DNA of 64,000 nt from assembly GCA_022419385.1 (NCBI GenBank), contig JAJUBI010000005.1:620001-684000 (forward strand), written 5' to 3'. Below the pieces are notes generated by a model, which saw nothing but the letters and a program-made list of their open reading frames with translations, searched no databases and had not been told where the DNA came from. Origin of the DNA: Paraconiothyrium sp. Pb-2020. Taxonomy: Eukaryota; Ascomycota; Dothideomycetes; Pleosporales; Didymosphaeriaceae. The stretch's first letter is position 1; each line of letters starts with the position of its first letter. Shown here piece by piece: positions 44,137 to 54,019 of the stretch. The position numbers were made by a program, and so were the translations under genes.

Positions 44137-46581
44137 ATGGCGCAGCCGTCGCGCTCGTCCATTCCGGGGTATTTTCCTAGTGCGCTCCTTAGGATCCCCC
44201 GAAATATCTCCCTGGCAGCATTCTACGGACCGGACGAAAAACTATCCTGCCAGGAGACCGTTCTCAAGCGAAGTTTCTGGTCATTGAATGCGAGATACGG
44301 CAAGCTTGACAAGAACACAACGAAAGAGATTCTGACGCTACGGAAACAACTTACGGAGGCAGAAAACGGCCAAGATATAGCGAGAAACGCAGCTGCAGCG
44401 GAGGTTCAGCAGTTGCGCGAGCAATGTGAGAAGCTTATGTCGACGCTTGAAGAGCGAAAATCAGAAGTCCAGAACGAACGTCGCCAAAAAAAACAATATC
44501 AAAACGCCCATCGGAAATCTGGAGAAGATCATAGCCGCGAGATGGACCATCAAGAAAGACATCTGTTGAACGAGCACGCGATTGCAGTTGAGTCAAACGA
44601 GCGATTTGCTCGAAGAAGCGAGAGGGAGGCCTGTGAGAAGGCACAGCTTGAATTAGTGACCAACCTCAACAGTAAGCACGCAACTGAGCTTGAAACACTC
44701 GAGAAGTCTGCACGGGCACAAGAAAGGGAGATTTGCGAGAAGGAACACGAGGCGATGCTCCGCCGATCGATACAATCGTTTGCGACCGAGTGCGAGAAAC
44801 GCGATCACGCTATACGGGCAAAGGAGAGAGAGGTCTGCGAGAAAGAACGCGATGCGATAATAGATCAAATCAAGAGGAAGCATGCGACTGAGATGGAGGC
44901 ATGCGAACGGTCTACACGAGCAGTACAGAAGGACATATATGAGAAGGAACGCAAAGCGACAATCGGTCGACTCAAGGAGAATCATGCGATTGAGATGGAG
45001 GCATGCGAACAATCTGCACGGACACAGGAGAGAAAGGTCTGCGAGCAGGAACGCAATGCTGAAATCGTCCAGCTTCAGAAGCAGCAGGAAACAGAAATCT
45101 CAGCATGCCGCAAGGATCATAACGCGGGAATAGTCAAGCTCAAGAAGCAGCTTGAAGCAGAAATCTCAGCATGCCGCAATGAATACGTTGCTAAGATATC
45201 TCATAACGATAAAGCTTACGAAGCCAAGCTTCTTGAATTGAAGACTGAGAGGGCAGATAGTCTCCGAGACCGCAACGAGAAGAACACGATGTTTCAACAT
45301 CATCAAGAGGAAAAGAAGCTGTGGCAGAACAACGTCGATAAACTAAAGCAAGAGCATCATCAGGAGCTTTGCGGTTTACGCGAGGAGTACGAACACAAGC
45401 TCACCGATCTTGAAGCAGAGAAACAACAGCTTGACAAGCAACATGGAGACCGCATGCAGAAGATTCTCAGCCAAGTCGAAGAGCACAAAGCCAAGGCAAC
45501 CACCGTACAGAAGAGCTACGATAAAGCGCTAGAAGATCTGCAGTCAGCAAAGACTGAGATCGAGCGCCAAGTTGGACTTACCCGAGACTCTGAGATGAAG
45601 ATCAAGGCACTAGAACAACATCAGTCCCAGATACCCAGCCAGTTGGGTCTTTCCCGAGACTTCGAGACGAAGTATAGGACGCTAGAACAACATCATTCCC
45701 AGATACTCAGCCAGTTGGGTGCAAAGCATACCACTGAGACTTTACGTCTACGTGAAGAGGCCGATGCTCTAAGGTCGGAACTCCGGAACCTGCGATTAAA
45801 GCTCGCGTATAACGCACAAATTATCGAAGACCTCAAAACGAACGAAGGTGTACTGTGGGAGAAGTTAGCCTTACAAACTGCCGAGAACCTGTCGTTGAAG
45901 GTGCAATCAGACGAATTAGAGAAAGAACTCGCTGGAAAAGATGCCGTGAACACCCAGCTGCAATCGGCGGCGATCGCGACCCTGTCTAGCCAGCATGAAG
46001 TAGAGACAATTTGTTCGCAACAGGAAGTTTCCTCTCAACAGGGAACGGAGAAGGAAGAACACGCAAAGATCAGTGCGGAGGAGGTGGTCGCACAAGAGAA
46101 CACGGTGGACGGTCCGAAGGAGGTCCTTTTGCTTAACCCCAACGTCAAGCTTGGCGTTGCGAAGCAAGCAGAGACCCTAGATGAGGCCCAGAGCCAGATC
46201 CGCGAGCTCCTTTCTCGTCTTTCCGACAGCCAGAAGAAGATCAACACACTGCAAGAGCAACAGGATGTTCTGGTCCAGCACAACTTGCGCAATTGGATAG
46301 CCGAAACTACAATGGCACAGGCGCGTCCGATCTCACCTGTGCCATCGTACGAGGGTGCAATCCCAGTTAGTCTTCCTCTTGATACGGAAGAGGCGAACAA
46401 ACAGGAGCAAGTTCTGCAGCAGATCATCAAGGAGTACATGACCCTGGAGGAGGAATGCCAGCGTGAGGAGGCCGCCTTGGGGACTAGCAAGGCTAAACTT
46501 CGCACGCTGAATGCAGAACTCAAGGCGCTGGAGAAGGAGCATGCGGATGAATTCACATGGAAGGCTGCAAGGAGGAGGTAG
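44137..46581 (+). CDS. large coiled-coil protein with tandem 34-residue repeats
   Basis: Single exon, 814 residues, almost entirely predicted coiled coil from ~45 to the C-terminus. Residues ~147-316 are five consecutive 34-residue units, each beginning HAxE or FATE and carrying a central REVCEKE-type block. Two shorter repeats with EISACR follow, and later two 24-residue units around EQHxSQI. The C-terminus has another coil (EEECQREEAALG, LNAELKALEKEHADE). No kinesin, SMC head or membrane segment is present. The look is of a structural or tethering protein (septal, spindle-pole or Golgi-type), but no specific family can be named. The repeat block has probably grown by unequal exchange of a 102 bp unit. 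Confidence 0.8.
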   Translation: MAQPSRSSIPGYFPSALLRIPRNISLAAFYGPDEKLSCQETVLKRSFWSLNARYGKLDKNTTKEILTLRKQLTEAENGQDIARNAAAAEVQQLREQCEKLMSTLEERKSEVQNERRQKKQYQNAHRKSGEDHSREMDHQERHLLNEHAIAVESNERFARRSEREACEKAQLELVTNLNSKHATELETLEKSARAQEREICEKEHEAMLRRSIQSFATECEKRDHAIRAKEREVCEKERDAIIDQIKRKHATEMEACERSTRAVQKDIYEKERKATIGRLKENHAIEMEACEQSARTQERKVCEQERNAEIVQLQKQQETEISACRKDHNAGIVKLKKQLEAEISACRNEYVAKISHNDKAYEAKLLELKTERADSLRDRNEKNTMFQHHQEEKKLWQNNVDKLKQEHHQELCGLREEYEHKLTDLEAEKQQLDKQHGDRMQKILSQVEEHKAKATTVQKSYDKALEDLQSAKTEIERQVGLTRDSEMKIKALEQHQSQIPSQLGLSRDFETKYRTLEQHHSQILSQLGAKHTTETLRLREEADALRSELRNLRLKLAYNAQIIEDLKTNEGVLWEKLALQTAENLSLKVQSDELEKELAGKDAVNTQLQSAAIATLSSQHEVETICSQQEVSSQQGTEKEEHAKISAEEVVAQENTVDGPKEVLLLNPNVKLGVAKQAETLDEAQSQIRELLSRLSDSQKKINTLQEQQDVLVQHNLRNWIAETTMAQARPISPVPSYEGAIPVSLPLDTEEANKQEQVLQQIIKEYMTLEEECQREEAALGTSKAKLRTLNAELKALEKEHADEFTWKAARRR
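44575..45084 (+). repeat. five tandem 102 bp coding units (34 aa)
   Basis: Exact in-register units start at 44575, 44677, 44779, 44881 and 44983. At protein level each unit follows the pattern H/F-A-x-E/A ... E-R/K-(x)-(I/V/A)-C/Y-E-K/Q. Units 1-5 all have length 34 with no indel, although residues have diverged. A 34-residue period fits neither the heptad nor the hendecad exactly, so it sets a long-range supercoil pattern. Confidence 0.85.
45574..45717 (+). repeat. two tandem 72 bp coding units (24 aa)
   Basis: Two copies of a 24-codon unit (GLTRDSEMKIKALEQHQSQI type, then GLSRDFETKYRTLEQHHSQI type) lie head to tail in the coiled-coil gene. The high nucleotide similarity of CTAGAACAACATCA...CCAGATAC...CAGCCAGTTGGGT between copies indicates a fairly recent duplication. 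Confidence 0.8.
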
Positions 46582-46901
46582 GGCGAGAATCAGGCTAACA
46601 AGAAGCATGAAGCACGCGGCGTGGTAAGTTAGCGGATAAATGATCTGTACTGTACGCATATCGAGAGGCGCGGCCGGTAGTAGGTGTTATGAAGGAAGGA
46701 TGAAATGGATGATTGGATAAGACGGATGTTGAGCTCAATGACGGATAGTGTGAGAGGTGGTTATTGTCGGGTGTTGTCATTCATCATGCATTTCTTATTA
46801 TCAGCTTTCTAGTTTTGAGCTTCTTAAACCACTTTGTGTTTTTATTCGATCGTGTCACTTCCGCTTCATCTCATTTTGTGGTAGTAAGTAGCACTTGCAC
46901 T
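46582..46901. other. intergenic between convergent genes
   Basis: A 320 bp stretch holding two 3' UTRs. Nothing else seen. Confidence 0.35.
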
Positions 46902-48128
46902 CTACAGATGTGACCTAGCCTGTCTCTTAGTTGCCCTCTTCTTCTTAGATGCCTGTCCAGGGGACGCAGGCCCTGGACCAAAGTCAGGCGTTCCGCCTAT
47001 ACTCCCCAACACATCCCCGATATAGTTCGTAGCATTGACCCCTTGCGCAAAGGTTTGGTTCCATTCACCCACAATGCCCTCGATGATCTTCACTCCGGCC
47101 AAATAAAGGTTCTTCAACGCAGGCGGATAGCCACCTTGATTGCTATACCACATGTTCGTTGTTGCCGCTTCTCCAGGATATGGTCGGTCCATATCGCTGG
47201 CAGTACGCATGATAATGATGCGGGAGAAGTCCACCAGTCCAGCGATATGGCCACGCAGCAATGCTTCCAGTGTAGCATTGTCTTCCTGCGCTGTGTTGCA
47301 GTAAACTCCAGTCCCGTTCGTAAGCACTTTCGTGTAGTTGGCAAAAGCTTCGCCGAGCAATCTGCCGCTGAACCAATTGTCGCTTGTTGTTACGTCGCAT
47401 TCGACTACACTCGGAGGTTGCGTCCCAGCCTCGTAGGTCCCTTCTGGTGTGTCATACAGTGCGCGATATGCAACAGCCTCTGCGCTGTCGTTCAGAACAG
47501 CAGTTCTAGCAAATCCTGCAGCGATTTTTCGAAGGGCGTCATTGACTTCAAACACCTCGGTACCATATATAGATCCTGGGTACACATTCGGTTCGTAGCT
47601 TCCTTGGGGTACATATCCGGTGGAGAAATTTGCGGGTAACTCGCGGGGGTCGAACTCATACTGCAAAGCAACCTGTACGGCATAGCGCGCGAGCGTAACT
47701 GAACCCAGTGTCGCAACTTCTGGATTGATACCGCCGACTCCAGCCACGAGGAAGTAGGTTGATGTCAAGTCAAACATTGGCGACAAGAATAGTGATGTTA
47801 TTGTAACTGCCGCATTGATTTCCCCCATTGCAGTGACAACTTGGCAAATGGATCCATCTGCAGTGCAATGCGCAGCTGGAAACTGTGGCGAGAAGCCGGT
47901 GACAGTTATGTTCTGGGCCAGTATATTGAATTCTGGTATGCCAAACCAAATCTCTTCTTCTCCATCAAACATGCTGATTATGACCACCTTCGGTGCCACC
48001 TTTTGTGTGGTATATCCATCTCTTGTAGCTATCGCTGGTGTATTTCGGTGGTCGCCATTGGTAAATGATTCAGAGCTGACAAAGGGAACGATGAGCGCGG
48101 CAAGCGCCGCAAGGGAACGAATAAGCAT
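46902..48128 (-). CDS. NUP-type purine nucleoside permease family protein
   Basis: Single exon, 408 residues. The ATG at 48128 gives a signal peptide (IRSLAALAALIVPFVSS). The core matches the NUP family: PKVVIISMFDGEEEIWF, PAAHCTADGSICQVVTAMGEINAA, YFLVAGVGGINPEVATLGSV, VVECDVTTSDNWFSG, IIMRTASDMDRPYPGE and YLAGVKIIEGIVGEWN. Family members include the Candida purine nucleoside permease, and the domain shares a fold with nucleoside phosphorylases. There are no multiple membrane spans, so transport on its own is doubtful, and it may act as a secreted nucleoside-binding or phosphorylase-like protein. The C-terminus is short and basic (SKKKRATKRQAR). Confidence 0.88.
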   Translation of the reverse strand: MLIRSLAALAALIVPFVSSESFTNGDHRNTPAIATRDGYTTQKVAPKVVIISMFDGEEEIWFGIPEFNILAQNITVTGFSPQFPAAHCTADGSICQVVTAMGEINAAVTITSLFLSPMFDLTSTYFLVAGVGGINPEVATLGSVTLARYAVQVALQYEFDPRELPANFSTGYVPQGSYEPNVYPGSIYGTEVFEVNDALRKIAAGFARTAVLNDSAEAVAYRALYDTPEGTYEAGTQPPSVVECDVTTSDNWFSGRLLGEAFANYTKVLTNGTGVYCNTAQEDNATLEALLRGHIAGLVDFSRIIIMRTASDMDRPYPGEAATTNMWYSNQGGYPPALKNLYLAGVKIIEGIVGEWNQTFAQGVNATNYIGDVLGSIGGTPDFGPGPASPGQASKKKRATKRQARSHL

Positions 48129-48522
48129 GCTGCCTCTCTTGATGTGGCCTTGAGACTGTTTCAGTAACGAGGAAGCAAATAGATCTTATAGATCAGTCCA
48201 CAAGAAAGATCCCGAAACAAAGGTAAACTCCGAAGATACACATCGATGTTCCTCGGCCGCGTGGTTAGTGGTCTCGTTTAGGCTTAAGCGATATAGCGCG
48301 ATAAGCAGGCATTCTTACGTACACGGTAGTTGGAGATAACAAGAGCTGAAGTAGTTAGTAAAATTAAACATGTTCATTAGCTGTGGTGATCTGAATCAGT
48401 GCAACCATCCAGGTCTCACTGCACACCGCAAATCCAGTGCGACGAAGACAATTCATGATACCAGGCTGAGACAACAACTGAGATAGCAGCAGATGCCTAC
48501 AGCCTGCAACGCTGGCAACGAC
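48129..48522. other. intergenic
   Basis: About 395 bp between two minus-strand genes; it should hold the permease promoter. Nothing else seen. Confidence 0.35.
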
Positions 48523-50576
48523 TCAATGCCTAACTCTTGAAAGAATAATGTCGAACGGTGGGTAATGCAGATCGACATCATCCCCACTTTCGACGAAGAC
48601 GATTTTCCCCAGTGGCCAAGCATTGTTATCCAGATAGCTACAAGCGCACGGGATAGTTAGCCCTTTTCACACATAATTCCGTTTTGCGTGCGTACTCACC
48701 CGTCAAAATCAAACCAGTCGCAAACCTCAAGCCCAGGAATCATCATTCTCCACACTTGAGTACCCGGCCCGAATTGCTCGTTTTCAGCCGCACCCTCTGC
48801 CGGCGTCAACGCAACCCCGGCAGGCGTCGAGAAATATCGACCTTGGTAATCGTCAGTCCAGCTGAGGCGATCTAGAGCTTCTAGTGCGCTACTTCCGTTC
48901 ACGACGAGCTCCCGTAGGTATAAAATTTGGTCCTCTAATTCGACCCTTGCGTAAGTTGTGGAGTTCGTCCCGTTGCTTTTGACCGCATCTGCAATCAAGC
49001 CACTGTCCTCCCCTTGTCGGTACCATCCGGCGAAGCGTTGCTCCACTTGGCTCGTCAGCGCCTCCGCGAATGCGGGCATAAGGTGTTGATGAACCTCGGC
49101 CTTCAAAGCCGACGGCGAGATCGAAACGTAATCAGCAGATCCGGACACTTGCGATAGAATTACAAGTCCATATCCCAAGTCAGGGATCACGTCTATCCAC
49201 GAGTGCCAGCCTCCTCCATCGCCAGCTTTACCGTATGATGCATATGTTCTGTTGGATGCGGACGTATTGGCTGAGGTTGGCACCTCGAATAGATCTATTT
49301 CCCAACCGGGCCCTACAAGTTGTTTCCCGTCTGGCAACGCTACGTTGGGCTGAAATGACTGTCGACGCTGGGGAAGACTTATGAGAGGAAGCGGATCTGG
49401 ACGAAGCCAGATATTGTGAAGGTACTTGGTGAGGTCATTGGCTGAGCTCTGTGTTGAAAGGTTTAGTCTCAAAGTCTCGATGATGATCTAGAAGAACGCA
49501 CCCACATGCCGGCTGCGGGATCGTACCCAAGGCCCACCACGAGGTCTGCCCAATTCGCGCCGCCTGGTACACCAATATCTGGGAGTAGCGCATCCGGGAT
49601 TGGACCAAAGAAGCTGTTTGTCATGTTAAGCGGAGACAGGATCTGCTGCGTGGTAAGCTGGCTCCAGTTCAGATCGGACCCAGTGAAGTTGTTGTAATAG
49701 TTCACCACGGCGCCTAAGTACATCTTAGTATTGAACGTGGGCAGCTTTAAATATACCTACTTGCGAGTATGGACATCCCAACATTGGAGTCTATTGTTCA
49801 TCAGTGGAGGAAATGTGTGCGGGTCATCTGTAAGACGTACAGCCCGCCCGTTGCCCAGGTGCGAACATCAAATTCGTCTTTGCAGCATGCTCGATAACAC
49901 TTTCCGGTGTTGCAGCGGCCCATTTTGCCCCAATAGTCTCTGCATCTGCTTTGCCAGTGGCAAGAACCATATTGAAGTCAGTGCTATAACCTTCTCGTGA
50001 TAAACCCGAGCTGTGACTGGCGAGCATGCGTAGCGAGATGTCGCGCCCACCATCGTCCCAGTCTGCCTCAGGAAGACGAAACTGCGGTAACACTTTACGA
50101 ACAGGAGTATCTAGACTAAATTCCAATGTGGCGGCCGATTGCGCCTTTGCTAAGTTTTCGACTGCAAGCGCTGAGAACACGGCAAAATTCTTCGATACTG
50201 AATTTATGCGGAATATCGAATCACTTGTCACTTCGTTTCTATCGCCGTAGGAAAATGTTTCGTTCATCCTAAGGATACCATGATTATAGGCGAAGACATT
50301 TTCGGGACTCGACGCATGGACCTTATCAGTTTCTTTAGTACTGTACCACATGCACTTTGATGGACTTACAATCGCAAAACTGAGTGCATCTTGCGTTGTA
50401 TTCACGAACAGCTCATCTAGGCTTTGCTCGATCGCTCGGAATGCTGAGACGACTGCCGGGTGTTCCAGGAGAACCGATTGAGATAACAACTTCTGTGGGA
50501 CCTCTGGTATACAGGCAGAGCCGACAACAGAAGTAAGGAAGGCGACCACGAGGGCGCATATAGTGACTGTGCCCAT
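48523..50576 (-). CDS. beta-lactamase-fold serine hydrolase (class C-like), secreted
   Basis: Five exons: 50576-49841, 49790-49761 (30 nt), 49713-49502, 49448-48700, 48637-48523; 614 codons, 613 residues, all introns GT-AG. The start at 50576 gives a signal peptide (VTICALVVAFLTSVVGSA). The active-site SxxK is SVSK (S126, K129). The YxN motif is YSN (246-248), with the Tyr codon split by intron 1. Then come MTNSFFGPIP and a C-terminal lipocalin-like beta region ending in LEVCDWFDFDG. Such proteins hydrolyse esters or lactones and often sit in or near fungal secondary-metabolite loci. It is followed upstream by a MITE-like element and a Zn2Cys6 regulator on the same strand. Confidence 0.88.
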
Positions 50577-51300
50577 ATCGACCGTGGGCGCCGTTACAAG
50601 AGCGCGCAGAGGGACTCTTGTAACATCTGCTCCTAATGTACCTCGAAGCTCAAATAGGAGAATGGGGCTGCGAGGCTGGCGATCCTTGTCGACCCCGCGC
50701 AACACAAGCCATCCGGCTGTGCCGATCAACGCAGTCGTGGGACGTACCTAGTCAAACTTAAGAATAATGCATGGTACCTTCCGTTCTGAGGCTATTTACG
50801 ATAAGATATCGAAATACTTATCATACCATGCCAATCGCAAGCCAGCAGAATGAGTCGGACAATTGATTCTGTAGGAGTTGGGTTAGAGCCCAACACAACT
50901 ACTCAACCAATCTCGTCGGACCGTTTTCTTCACCCACGTACGACGCTAGCACCTACTATGTACTGTGGTTGCAGCGGTAAGTCAAGACAGTGGGTCCTCG
51001 GAAGGGGGATAACATAAAATTAGGAAACAGTAAAATAAGTATATCTTTAAGTATAGAGAAGTAGAGCTTTACTATAAATGTTAAAATTCACGGTTATCGA
51101 AGGTTCTAGCAACCTTGGCTAGGGAGCTTCAGAAATCCGATGAGAATGGACCCACTGTCTTGACTTACCGCTGCACCCACAGTACTGACTGTCTTGGCAA
51201 TGCCGGATCATTTGCTTCTAGGGCTTGGTCTACAACCGAGATGTGAAATCCTTCACAGCCAAGACACATCGGGGCCGCACAGCCTCCGGTATGCGCATGG
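50577..51300. other. intergenic holding a MITE-like element
   Basis: Includes the promoter of the hydrolase gene and the short inverted-repeat element at 50961-51184. The element's internal part is AT-rich. No gene. Confidence 0.4.
50961..51184. mobile_element. MITE-like element with 38 bp inverted ends and TA flanks
   Basis: The segment at 50960-50997 reappears as its reverse complement at 51148-51185 with one mismatch in 38 positions. Key end sequences are GTACTGTGG and CCACAGTAC, with TGCAGCGGTAAGTCAAGACA inside the left arm. TA occurs at both outer edges (50961-50962 and 51183-51184), which fits a Tc1/mariner-type TA target duplication. The interior of about 150 bp is AT-rich with no open frame, so it is non-autonomous. 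It lies ~117 bp downstream of the Zn2Cys6 regulator's stop, possibly in its 3' UTR. Confidence 0.7.
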
Positions 51301-53560
51301 TCAAAACATAGGTCCGCCGGCAGTGGCTTCCGCGATGGATGCATCCCATGTAGCCTAAGCGGGTCAGCAGGTGTGGTTTTCTTATGCAGGGAGATAAATA
51401 TCATACCCAGTCGAACCCTGCGTCTGTCAAGCCAACATCGTAGAGGGTTTCTCCGTGAGGATCGAAATATGTTCCGAAAAGTTCGGGATGCAAGCTCAGA
51501 TTAGCATGATCTGCATATGGAGGATCCAAGGGTTCGTTCTGCCATGCGCGGCAAGCAGCTAGCATCCTTGCAAGAAGCTGGTAGATGCTCCATGTTTCTT
51601 CACAGACATCCATTGCTTCTGCCCAAGAGTTCGCTGAATTCTCCAGAATGTTCAAAAGATGACTGCTTTCCGGTGAAGCTTCATGCTTCGTCTCCTTCTT
51701 CCTGATTTCCAGTTCCAGGAACAAGAGCATCGCCGCAAGAGCAAACGTTTGTCTTGTTCGTGACATCTTGTAGAATTTGGGGTCCAATCCATGCTGAAAG
51801 GTCAAAAGAGAGACTGAGCAAGAGACACATCGCTCTCGAGACAAGCTAAAGCGGGTATTCTCTCTCGCTCTTGCCATAAATCGTTTGTGTAAATTACACA
51901 TACCCAAATAATACCCGTATAATAAACTGAACGTTGGAGAAGTCGCAGTTTTTGGAGCTGCAGAGTCATCATTGGCAAGAGCAGCTTTGATAAAAGGCTG
52001 GAGATCCTCGAATTCTCGCTGCAGGGCGCGATCAGCTTCGAGGACATTCTCATATGAGCTCAACTGAGGACTGCTGTTCAAATCTGTGATTTGGCCCAAA
52101 GCTTTGTATAGTCGGCTCTTAGCTATCAGGTACGTGACTGGAGTTAGCTCAGACAGCGGTCTGCCCGTAGGCAACGCCGTTATATCTTCTAGTAGCTCCC
52201 AATCATGTACATTGAGAGGCTCCTTGGTGTCTGAGTATGTCTTTGGTACCATGCGGGGAAAGTCAATTTGAAACGAAGCTATGTTGTCCATACTGACAAC
52301 GGAGAGCCATACACGTCTCCGATATTCCGCTTCCACAATTGACATATGGGTAGAGTGGGAAGGATCACGGTGGTAGCCCATGTTGACGGCGGCACGGACG
52401 ATAACCCCAGTTGTCATCCATAACGTGCGTCGATTATCATCTTTTCTGTTTAACTCAGCAGTGGAATTGAGCCGTAGCGTTTCCACCGTGTATGGTAGGC
52501 ATTTAGCGATGTCTCCACGTTGTAAGCATTGACCTGTGCGGGTGCGATACAATTGGAACAACGACTCGGAACGGCCTTCGTATTCTGGTGATTCACCGTG
52601 CATGTGATATGCAAGCATGGTAATACCTAGAATAGAGAAGATGAGGCCCAGCCAGATCAGGTCCGTCTGAGAAGGATCTTTCCAGTGATTGTCTAATTCG
52701 CGTCTAAACGTTGGTTCATGAAGGATAGCTGAGCATTGAATGAGCGCCCTATAGGTTTATAAACGGACAGCCAGCGACTTACGAGGGATGGTGACTGGAA
52801 AGCGTTTCGAGTCAAAGAACCAAGATACTAACCGATTAACTTCGGACCGAGGTGGCAAAGTCGAAAGTATTTCCAACCGCTCGGTTGGTGCAGGCTGAGT
52901 AAATAGAAGGCTTGACCCATCTGCTGTAGGCGACTGTAGATGATCAAACATGAGATCAACATCGCGGTCCTGTTCGTGAACAAGGCTACTCTTCAGGTCG
53001 CTGATCTAGCTTGGGTTAGTCAAATCCGGATAGACCGGATACAAACCAAAGAAAAGATGGTACGCTACTTCTTGCAGCACAAGGTGCCAGTCATTGCCTC
53101 CATGGTATACTGAGTGAGTACTGTCTAGCACAGTCTGTCCTATTGGATCAGGTGCAAGTGTTTCTGCCACTCCATCCGACGTCTGCTGGCCTGTCTGGGA
53201 TTCGGCACTCTTAGGAGTGGTCCTATCTCCTTCACTCAAAGAGATAGAAGCTTGGTCAGAGGCCAGTTGTTTCACCAGACGCTCTAAGTGATCGATACGC
53301 TGTCGCATCGCAGTATCATCCCCCCTGCGACGGCTGGCTGGTACCGTGGCATCCTTATCTCCGCGGTAGTTGCACGTGTCTTGCTGGGCGCGTGCTATGC
53401 AGTTTTGGCATGGCTTATCACGATTACATTTCAATATGTGTGCCCGTCAACGCTAGCTCGCTTTTTTTTTTTTTTTTACAGAAACGGCATGTACTTACTT
53501 TCTAGTTCGACAAGGTTCGCATGATAAAGGAACACGAGTCCGTCGATGTGTTGAATGCAT
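51301..53560 (-). CDS. Zn2Cys6 transcription factor with abnormal first intron
   Basis: Five exons: 53560-53499, 53435-53069, 53005-52783, 52728-51407, 51354-51301; 676 codons, 675 residues. The zinc cluster is split by intron 1: CEPC in exon 1, then C-x5-C-x2-C-x8-C in exon 2 (CNRDKPCQNCIARAQQDTC). Keeping the C-x6-C spacing (CRTRKLKC) requires the intron to end in CACAT, i.e. AT instead of AG; canonical AG sites nearby give a frameshift or an immediate TAG. Introns 2-4 are normal GT-AG. The fungal TF domain is intact (ILHEPTFRREL, TLWMTTGVIVRAAVNMGYHRD, EYRRRVWLSVVSMDN). The final 18-codon exon (ATWDASIAEATAGG) could be an activation helix. Likely regulator of neighbouring genes, but it may be inactive. 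Confidence 0.8.
53462..53477. repeat. T16 homopolymer inside intron 1
   Basis: Sixteen consecutive T on the plus strand (A16 on the coding strand) lie in the first intron of the Zn2Cys6 gene, between the GTAAGT donor and the non-consensus acceptor. Such runs are length-unstable and prone to sequencing error. Confidence 0.9.
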
Positions 53561-54019
53561 GTCGGCTGCAGTACATTTGAAGTCACCGCTCGCTGGACGA
53601 AGACAAGGGCGACCCACCGAATGACTCAGCAAGGAGACTAGTCGAAAGCGGGAGCCTGGAGCACCTTCTTTACAAGCACACAACCCAATAGCTCGTAGCG
53701 AAGTGCATACATAGCCACTTGCATTCATCGATATGCATAGTCCTATTGCCTGCATGGATCGAAATGTCGAAGCTGGCCTCCTGCCTGCGCCCCGACACGC
53801 GTTAGCCACGTGACCGACGCGCTTACTGTAAGCAAAGTCCGCGGACTTTCGGTGCTCGTCCGATCTAAGCTGTGCCTGGCCCAAGTCCATGGCTCAAGTC
53901 CATGGCTTTGCTATGTAGGGAGGAAAGAGTTTGAGAGCAACCAAAATTATAAACATGGCCGTCTTCGCTCGAACAGCGGACCCTCTCGTTCAAACATTCG
54001 AGCTCGAAATCAATTAATC
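53561..54019. other. divergent promoter region
   Basis: A 460 bp stretch between the regulator and the SDR gene, so both could be controlled from it. No further feature. Confidence 0.4.

Noticed and set aside
52741..52783. A 34 nt intron (GTAAGT to CTATAG) in the second Zn2Cys6 gene
   Set aside because: Too short for this genome and it breaks the frame. The 54 nt intron ending at GCTCAG (52729) restores IPPILHEPTF in frame.
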